From NCBI RefSeq assembly GCF_029910655.1, contig NZ_CP123897.1:1302001-1366000 (forward strand): DNA of 64,000 bases. Reading direction: 5' to 3'. Both the position numbers and the translations under genes were made by a program. Source of the DNA: Methylomonas sp. UP202. GTDB lineage: Bacteria > Pseudomonadota > Gammaproteobacteria > Methylococcales > Methylomonadaceae. Of this stretch, positions 58,361 to 64,000 are shown one piece after another; position 1 is the first letter of the stretch, and each line of letters starts with the position of its first letter. Under the pieces are notes generated by a model. The model searched no databases. It was not told the DNA's origin and saw nothing but the letters and a program-made list of their open reading frames with translations.

Positions 58361-60319
58361 TTACGCGGGCTCGGGTTCCGGTCGGGGCGGGGCTTGCAAG
58401 GGCGAATGAATTCTGACGGTATTGCGACCGGCCTGCTTGGCAACATACATCGCGCGATCCGCCAGTTCCAGTACCGTGTCGATATCGAAGGCATGGGGCT
58501 GGCATTCGGCGACGCCGGCACTGATGGTAAATTGAATTGGCGCGGCATTCCCGCTCGAGAAACTCAGTTCGGCGATCGCGGCCCGCAGACGTTCGGCGAT
58601 TGCGCCGGCTTCCTTGACGCCGGTTTCCGGCAGTAATACGCAAAACTCCTCGCCGCCGAAACGGGCGAATAAGTCGCGTGGCCGTAAAATCGGCATCACG
58701 GTTTCGGTCAACATGATCAAAATGCGATCGCCAACGCCGTGACCGTGATGGTCGTTAATCTGTTTGAAGTGATCGATGTCCAGTGCGATTAACGACAGTG
58801 CTCGGCCGTGCCGGTTTGCCTGTTTGAGTTCGGCGTTGGCTTGGGTCATGAAGTGGCGGCGATTGTAGGCCCCGGTCAGCGGATCGGTGGCGGCCAGCAT
58901 TGCCAGTTGCTCGTTGGCCGATTTCAATTCGCGGGTGCGTTGTTCGATACGGTTTTCCAGGTCCAGATTGATCAATTCCAGTTCTCGATGGGCGTTTCGC
59001 AGAGCTTGCTCGCCGGCGACGATGTCGGTGATGTCGTGCAGAACCCCGATGAAATGGCTAACGCGCCCCGCTTCGTCCAAAACCGGGTCTATCGTCATCC
59101 GGTTGTAAAACAAGCTGCCGTTCTTACGGCGATTGCGCAGCGTGCAGCGTATGCGTTGGCGTTGTTCTATCGCGCTACGCAGCGCCTGAATTTTGTGAGC
59201 ATCCGCGCCGGGGTCTTGTAAGAAGCGCGGGTTTCTGCCGATCGCGTCGCGGCGTCGGTAGCCGGTGATGGCTTCGAAGCCTTTGTTGACGTAAATAATC
59301 GGATTGTCCTGGCTGGTCGGATCGGTAATCACGATGCCGGCATACACGGTTTCGACCGCTCGGCTTAGTGCGCGCAGCCGGACGTTTTGTTGCTGCAATT
59401 CTTGTAGTAGCGCGGCGAGCGCCAACGATGAAAACGCCAAGGCCGCCAGATATTCTTGCAAGCGGAGGACATTGTCGGCTTGATTCATCGACACGAAATG
59501 GCCGCGACCGGCAACCGTGCCGGCAATTGCGATCATAGCGATCAGTAGATTCAGGGACGCCGCGCCGCGCAGTCCGAAGCGGGCCGCGGCCCAGATCGTT
59601 AGCGGCAACATCAGGATGGGGCTGGCCGGATAACGGGTAGTCAGATAGTCCGGCAACGAGAAAACCCACAAGCCGACCAGTAACGTGGCGGCTAACAACA
59701 AGGCGGCTTCGAACGGCCTGTCGGCCGGGGGCGTGTCCCACAGATTCGATTGCACCTGTAGCCAGCCCAACAACACCGGGGTGATCGTCAGCAGTCCCAG
59801 GCTGTCGCCAAACCACCAGATACGCCATTCGCTCCAAAAAGAGACCGTGTCGGCCGAGGTCGTCACGTAAACCGCGGCGCCGAACAGGCCGGCAACCCCG
59901 CTGGCCACGATCAGAGCGAATAGGCCAAACATCGCGACTTGGCGAAGGGTGTCCAGTCTGAACGGCCAGCGGCAGGTGAGCTTAATCAAGCCGGCTGCGA
60001 TCAGAGCTTCCAGAATGTTGACCGCGACGAACAACAAGGCTTGATGCAGTTGGAAGGTCGGTAGATCCGCGGCGATCTCGGCCGGTACCGCCGCTAGCGC
60101 GTAGGCGGGCCACATTCTAAGAGGGTTCAGCAAAAAACCCGCCAGCAGAAATGCGTTCGGCGGCCAGAAAATTGCGATGCCCTCCGACATGACCGAGGCT
60201 TTGACGCCCAATACCGCGCCCAAATAGTAAGCGATGCCGACGGCGACCGGTCCCCACCAGCGTCGATAATCTTGGCTGGTGGTTCCGAAAAAGGCTTGAA
60301 GTGCCGGGACGATAGTCAT
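58361..60319 (-). CDS. MASE1-PAS diguanylate cyclase
   Basis: About 652 residues. The N-terminal ~300 form a MASE1 membrane sensor with eight or so helices (GIAYYLGAVLGVKASVMSEGIAIFWPP at the start), followed by a PAS/PAC domain (about 325-440; NPIIYVNKGFEAITGYRR, FIGVLHDITD), a short coiled coil and a GGDEF domain (FARFGGEEFCVLLP). The inhibitory RxxD site is present as RPRD, so feedback by c-di-GMP is likely. There is no EAL domain. ATG at 60319 is chosen; a TTG at 60379 is an alternative. Confidence 0.93.
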   Translation of the reverse strand: MTIVPALQAFFGTTSQDYRRWWGPVAVGIAYYLGAVLGVKASVMSEGIAIFWPPNAFLLAGFLLNPLRMWPAYALAAVPAEIAADLPTFQLHQALLFVAVNILEALIAAGLIKLTCRWPFRLDTLRQVAMFGLFALIVASGVAGLFGAAVYVTTSADTVSFWSEWRIWWFGDSLGLLTITPVLLGWLQVQSNLWDTPPADRPFEAALLLAATLLVGLWVFSLPDYLTTRYPASPILMLPLTIWAAARFGLRGAASLNLLIAMIAIAGTVAGRGHFVSMNQADNVLRLQEYLAALAFSSLALAALLQELQQQNVRLRALSRAVETVYAGIVITDPTSQDNPIIYVNKGFEAITGYRRRDAIGRNPRFLQDPGADAHKIQALRSAIEQRQRIRCTLRNRRKNGSLFYNRMTIDPVLDEAGRVSHFIGVLHDITDIVAGEQALRNAHRELELINLDLENRIEQRTRELKSANEQLAMLAATDPLTGAYNRRHFMTQANAELKQANRHGRALSLIALDIDHFKQINDHHGHGVGDRILIMLTETVMPILRPRDLFARFGGEEFCVLLPETGVKEAGAIAERLRAAIAELSFSSGNAAPIQFTISAGVAECQPHAFDIDTVLELADRAMYVAKQAGRNTVRIHSPLQAPPRPEPEPA

Positions 60320-60412
60320 GGTGTGCGGATCAGCGATTCGGGCGCGTTGAGCAGTTGGAGTCTCGGGAATTGTAAGCAAATTCCTACAAATTGCGCGAAA
60401 GCCGGGGAATAT

Positions 60413-60904
60413 CTAACTCACAGCGGCGGTTTGTAAAGCCCATTGCAACGCGAAATCCACGGTTTGTTGGCGAATTTCGTGGCGGGCACCCTGGAAGTGT
60501 TTTCGTTGGCAGCTGGCAGGTTGGCCACTGGCTTGTAGCGATACATACACCAAACCAACCGGCTTATCCGGCGTGCCGCCGCCCGGGCCGGCGATGCCAG
60601 TGACCGCCACGGCCAAATCGGCTTGACTATGGCTGAGCGCGCCGGCCACCATCGCCAGCGCGGTTTCCGGGCTGACCGCCCCGGCACCGTCCAACGTCGT
60701 TTGCGGCACTCCCAGCAACTCCGCCTTGGCGGCGTTGCTGTAGGTCACAAAACCCCTGTCGAACCATTCCGAGCTACCGGCAACCTCGGTAATGGCATGG
60801 GCAATCCCGCCGCCGGTACAGGATTCGGCGACGGCGATGCGCCAGCCTCGCCGTTTCAAAGCGGCGCCCAAACGCGCGGCGAGGGTGTCGGCGCCGTCGG
60901 TCAT
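60413..60904 (-). CDS. pncC: Nicotinamide-nucleotide amidase (CinA C-terminal family)
   Basis: A 163-residue CinA-C domain protein that hydrolyses NMN to nicotinate mononucleotide in NAD recycling. It has the core motif AVAESCTGGGIAHAITEVAGSS-like N-terminal loop (ESCTGG), NAAKAELLGV and VAVTGIAGPGGG. It lacks the N-terminal MoaB-like half, as in PncC. The gene is single, close to DUF502 on the same strand. Confidence 0.95.
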   Translation of the reverse strand: MTDGADTLAARLGAALKRRGWRIAVAESCTGGGIAHAITEVAGSSEWFDRGFVTYSNAAKAELLGVPQTTLDGAGAVSPETALAMVAGALSHSQADLAVAVTGIAGPGGGTPDKPVGLVYVSLQASGQPASCQRKHFQGARHEIRQQTVDFALQWALQTAAVS

Positions 60905-60948
60905 TGTCGGGAAATGGTCGGCTGAGCGCTATCGTTGAACGAACCGGT

Positions 60949-61527
60949 TTAACTCGGCAGCTTTTTAATTTCGGCGACTTTTTCGAAATCGGCGCCGACG
61001 CTGATGATGAAGCTGGTGACTTGTTCGATGCTCATCTCCGATTTAATTACTTTCGATTCATGGACGATCACCGCGAAGCCGGAGGTTGGGTTGGGCGAGG
61101 TCGGTACGAACAACACGTAGCGGTCGTCGGTTTTGTTGGTGACATAGGCCGGTACCCAAATGCCTTCCTTCGGGTACTCGACGTAAACCACTTCGCGCGG
61201 TTCCTGAAGCTGATGTCCGGCGATCATGTTGACCAGTTTTTTGGTGACCCGATAGATGGTGCTCAGCAGCGGAATCCGCTCGATCAGGTGCTCGAACATC
61301 GCGATAATCGAAAATCGGCCCAGGCTGACCCGGTGGCCGACGTAGGTAATGGTCGCGAAACTGGCGGCGAATAGTAGAAAGGTCACCAGATAGTTGTCCG
61401 AATAGCCGTAAACGAATTGAAATAAATCGGTCAGCCGGTCTTTGACGAACAGGACGATTTGGACGATGACCATGATCGGAATAAACGCCAGTACGCCGAT
61501 CAGGGTGTGGTTCAGGACTTTCTTCAT
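60949..61527 (-). CDS. DUF502 family membrane protein
   Basis: A 192-residue protein with two membrane segments (about 7-27 and 45-66) and a conserved soluble part (PLLSTIYRVTKKLVNMI, PKEGIWVPAYVT, VFVPTSPNPTSGFAVIV). DUF502 proteins are widespread in bacteria and lack an established function. It lies 44 bp upstream of pncC and may share its transcript. Confidence 0.92.
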   Translation of the reverse strand: MKKVLNHTLIGVLAFIPIMVIVQIVLFVKDRLTDLFQFVYGYSDNYLVTFLLFAASFATITYVGHRVSLGRFSIIAMFEHLIERIPLLSTIYRVTKKLVNMIAGHQLQEPREVVYVEYPKEGIWVPAYVTNKTDDRYVLFVPTSPNPTSGFAVIVHESKVIKSEMSIEQVTSFIISVGADFEKVAEIKKLPS

Positions 61528-61615
61528 ATTGCGCCTACCTTTTTGTAGTTATAGTTGTCAGGAAACTAAGGTTTTATCAGGTTTGTTCGAGCGATACAAA
61601 CTCATCGGGTTCCCG

Positions 61616-62689
61616 CTAACGCCAGCGGCTGGAAATCGCCATCAACGGAAACAGTATCCCGCCGAACATCAGCAACGCGCGCAGCCCGGTTTCGCTGGCG
61701 CTGGCGTCCCAAAGGGTTAGCGAGCTGTTCAAGGACATATTGGACGGGGCCAAAAACGGAAAGAGCGACACGCCCGCCGTCAGTACCAGCATTGCCATCG
61801 CCACCGCGGCGGCCAGGGAAGCCCAATAGGCTTTATCACGGCGCGAACAGATCAGCATCGCGATACCGGCGATAAAAACCAGCGAGGGTATCGCGATCAA
61901 CGAGGGTTCGTGTTCGTAATTGTCCAGCCAAAGGCCGTCGCCGCGTCTGACGAATTTGCTGAGCGGGTTGGACGGTCCGAGCGGTGCGATGTCGGTGGTG
62001 ACGTGGTAGCCTTCAAGGTGCGTGATCCACAGTCCTGTCAAGGCGAATAGACTCAAAAAGGCTAAGCCCAACGGAAGGGCGAGGGCCTTGGCACGCTCGG
62101 AAATTTCCGAGTTGCCGTGCAATTGTAATTGGAGTGCGCCCAAGCTCGTGGCCGCGGCCGCCGCGACAGCGCCGACCAACATTGAAAACGGGTTGAACAA
62201 ACCGCCCAAGTTGCCGAGCAGCGCGATCCGCATATCGCTTTGCAGATGAAACGGAATGCCCTTGATCAGGTTGCCTATCATCACGCCGAGCAGAAAGGTC
62301 GGCAGCAACGCCCCGAGAGACAAGCCCCTGTCCCATTTTTCCAACCAATTTGCAGGCAAACCGGCGCGGACATACAAAGCAAACGGCCTAAGCGCGAGTG
62401 GAATCAATACAAAGGGTAACAAGGTCTGAAAACTGGAAAACACCGCCGCGTAAACGCTGGGCCAGCCGAAAAACACCAGTGCGATCAACGCCGCCAGCCA
62501 AGCCAGATTGCCGGCGGTAACGGCCGCCCATTGCGCGGTTAAGGCTCGTCGTTGCGATTCGTTGGCGTTTAACGTTGGTAACAGGCTGGCGGCACCAAGT
62601 TCGACCGCGAAGGTTAGGCTGACGCCGATCGCAAACAGGCTGAGCAGCGCCCAGGCCGCTAACCGAAGAATCGAATAATCAAGCATCAT
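61616..62689 (-). CDS. cydB: Cytochrome bd-type oxidase subunit II, divergent
   Basis: About 357 residues with eight or nine membrane segments. FFGWPSVYAAVFSSFQTLLPFV and LRPFALYVRAG match the start of CydB, but the DGNQVWL motif (with Asp58 in E. coli) reads TAGNLAWL, so that proton-path aspartate is absent. Start at 62689 has GGAGG nine bases upstream and overlaps the cydA-like stop by 11 bp. No CydX-like small gene follows. It should form a membrane oxidase complex with the CydA-like protein; its activity cannot be assumed. Confidence 0.85.
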   Translation of the reverse strand: MMLDYSILRLAAWALLSLFAIGVSLTFAVELGAASLLPTLNANESQRRALTAQWAAVTAGNLAWLAALIALVFFGWPSVYAAVFSSFQTLLPFVLIPLALRPFALYVRAGLPANWLEKWDRGLSLGALLPTFLLGVMIGNLIKGIPFHLQSDMRIALLGNLGGLFNPFSMLVGAVAAAAATSLGALQLQLHGNSEISERAKALALPLGLAFLSLFALTGLWITHLEGYHVTTDIAPLGPSNPLSKFVRRGDGLWLDNYEHEPSLIAIPSLVFIAGIAMLICSRRDKAYWASLAAAVAMAMLVLTAGVSLFPFLAPSNMSLNSSLTLWDASASETGLRALLMFGGILFPLMAISSRWR

Positions 62690-64000
62690 GACGATTTTCC
62701 TCCGAGATTGCACCGAGGCCGTCGGTGACGACTCGTTTGACCAGGATTAGCGCCAGGCTCAACAAACCGCCGTACGCCAGCGCGTAAAGGCCTAAGCCGG
62801 TCCATAAATCGCTCGGGTTGCCAAGCGATACGCCCAGCCATGTCGGCAGCGCGTCGGCGATGATCCAGGGTTGACGGCCGTATTCGGCAATAAACCAACC
62901 GGCGCCGCTGGCCAACCAAGGTAGCGGCAAGGCGTAAAAGTTGACTTTTAATATCGCGGGGGAGCCTAGCCAGCCGAACGCGAAGGCGATGCCGGCCAGA
63001 AAATTGAGAGCCAGCAAGACGCCGCAGCCGACCATGACTCGGTAGCCCCAACGGATGGGCTCGGACGGCGGCACGCTGGCCCGCGCGGTTTGTTGAATCT
63101 GCGCTTCGCTGGCGCCGCTGACACCGTCTTTCCAATGTTTTAGCAATAAGGCATGGCCCAGGTCGGCCTGGGTGGCGGCGAAAGCGGCGAGTAACTGTGG
63201 TTCGCGGTGGTCATCGCGGATCGCTTGGAGCTTTTCGTAGGCGCCGATGCCGTTGAGAGTACGTCGGGCATGCTCGGCGATCAAGTCGTCGGGCGGCAGG
63301 CCGTGAATAGCCGCGAATTTACCCGCTTGTAGGCTGTTGGGTTGGAAAATGCCGGTATCGCCGAGCGCCATCGTTGCCAGCACGGCGGTCAGGCCCATCA
63401 CGCCGCCTAATCGGTGGCCCAGCGCCGCCGCCCGGCTCTCGCGGCCTTGCCGCCGCCAAAGCGCGCTAACCGACAATATCAGCCCGGCGGCGCTTGCGTA
63501 GCCAGCCAACGCCGCGTGCAGGAATTTTGCAGTCATCACCGGATTTCGAAACAAACTGGCCGGATCGGTCAATTCCAGCCGTAAGGTTTGCGGATTGAAG
63601 CCGCTGCCGACTGGGTATTGCATCCAGGCATTTGCCGCCACGAATCCCAGCAGGGCTACATGGCAACCCAGACATGCGGTCCACGCCAGCAGAGCGCGGC
63701 GGACGCCGGGCAAGCATTGCTCGCCGAACAGTAAACGGCCGGTCGCCTGAGCCGTGACGAAAAAGCCGGCGCAGGCCGTCAAAAGAGCCAAGCCGATCGT
63801 ATCGCCGGCATAATGGGCAAAATACGCCCAGTGACTGCCGAATTGGCAGAGCAAGATCAATGTGGTTGCCGCAGTTAGTGCCATGCCGATGCCGAACAGT
63901 TTGACCCAGAATGCGGCTAGAGCGGCATAACGGGCGTCGCGAACGGATAGCGTTTCCAGCAGGGCGAGCAGCAACGATAGTCCGAGGCTGACCGGCATGA
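62679..64000 (-). CDS. cydA: Cytochrome bd-type oxidase subunit I, divergent (5' partial)
   Basis: The 5' end lies beyond the right window edge; the first ~20 residues with the heme b558 histidine are missing. Visible: SLGLSLLLALLETLSVRD, GSHWAYFAHYAGD, the histidine of TAKFLHA (H186-like), YRVMVGCG (M393-like) and the quinol-site motif WFIAEYGRQPW. By eye, the two glutamates that serve hemes b595/d in E. coli (E99, E107) are replaced (LLTACAGFFVTAQ region). The protein therefore belongs to a divergent bd-like group, perhaps with altered heme content or proton path. Quinol use seems retained. Confidence 0.85.
   Translation of the reverse strand, partial: MPVSLGLSLLLALLETLSVRDARYAALAAFWVKLFGIGMALTAATTLILLCQFGSHWAYFAHYAGDTIGLALLTACAGFFVTAQATGRLLFGEQCLPGVRRALLAWTACLGCHVALLGFVAANAWMQYPVGSGFNPQTLRLELTDPASLFRNPVMTAKFLHAALAGYASAAGLILSVSALWRRQGRESRAAALGHRLGGVMGLTAVLATMALGDTGIFQPNSLQAGKFAAIHGLPPDDLIAEHARRTLNGIGAYEKLQAIRDDHREPQLLAAFAATQADLGHALLLKHWKDGVSGASEAQIQQTARASVPPSEPIRWGYRVMVGCGVLLALNFLAGIAFAFGWLGSPAILKVNFYALPLPWLASGAGWFIAEYGRQPWIIADALPTWLGVSLGNPSDLWTGLGLYALAYGGLLSLALILVKRVVTDGLGAISEENRHDA

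Overview
The window looks like a chromosomal segment of a gammaproteobacterium. The block radC-coaBC-dut-algC-argB, the succinylase-type lysine genes dapE/dapD/dapC, and rpsT facing murJ are typical of that class. Codon use and intergenic style would suit the Methylococcales (Methylomonas-like methanotrophs), but no diagnostic methanotroph gene lies in the window, so that placement is inference.

Region 1 (1-22.7 kb) is accessory and is built around a peptide siderophore-type locus. It opens with the last module of a nonribosomal peptide synthetase (C-A-PCP-reductase, predicted to load serine and release the product reductively). A TonB-dependent receptor with a signalling (STN) domain and a PepSY membrane protein follow. 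Further right are an MbtH protein, a FecI-type sigma factor, a PvdE-type peptide exporter overlapping a penicillin-acylase-family hydrolase, and a FecR anti-sigma regulator. These genes could build, export, trim, sense and re-import an iron chelator. Between the two halves lies an AT-rich island (about 9.4-13.6 kb) bounded on the left by an IS200-type element. It carries two sulfotransferase-SCP2 fusion genes (one wrecked by two frameshifts and a 98-bp MITE), a cupin/JmjC-like protein and a NodU-type carbamoyltransferase. An APS kinase next to it could supply PAPS for the sulfotransferases.

Region 2 (23-43 kb) is mostly housekeeping: zwf, a CorC-like transporter, an oxygen-binding MBL protein paired with a soluble chemoreceptor-like protein, an oxidoreductase, rpsT, murJ, proC, yggT, argB, an AlgC-type phosphomutase with a membrane sensor-like extension, dut, coaBC, radC, and a membrane protein paired with a DUF3857/transglutaminase protein. 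A 550-bp intergenic stretch after these holds an FNR-like palindrome and a strong terminator and may encode a small RNA.

Region 3 (43-64 kb) has a TPR protein, a lipoprotein S9 peptidase, an AIM24-family protein, and the dap genes split by an inserted block (GAF-PAS-GGDEF-EAL protein, a broken gene, an epimerase-like protein and a glycosyltransferase). It continues with an M48 lipoprotein protease, a MASE1 diguanylate cyclase, pncC and a DUF502 protein. It ends in a divergent cytochrome bd-type oxidase that appears to lack several canonical heme-site residues. No tRNA, rRNA or CRISPR array was seen.
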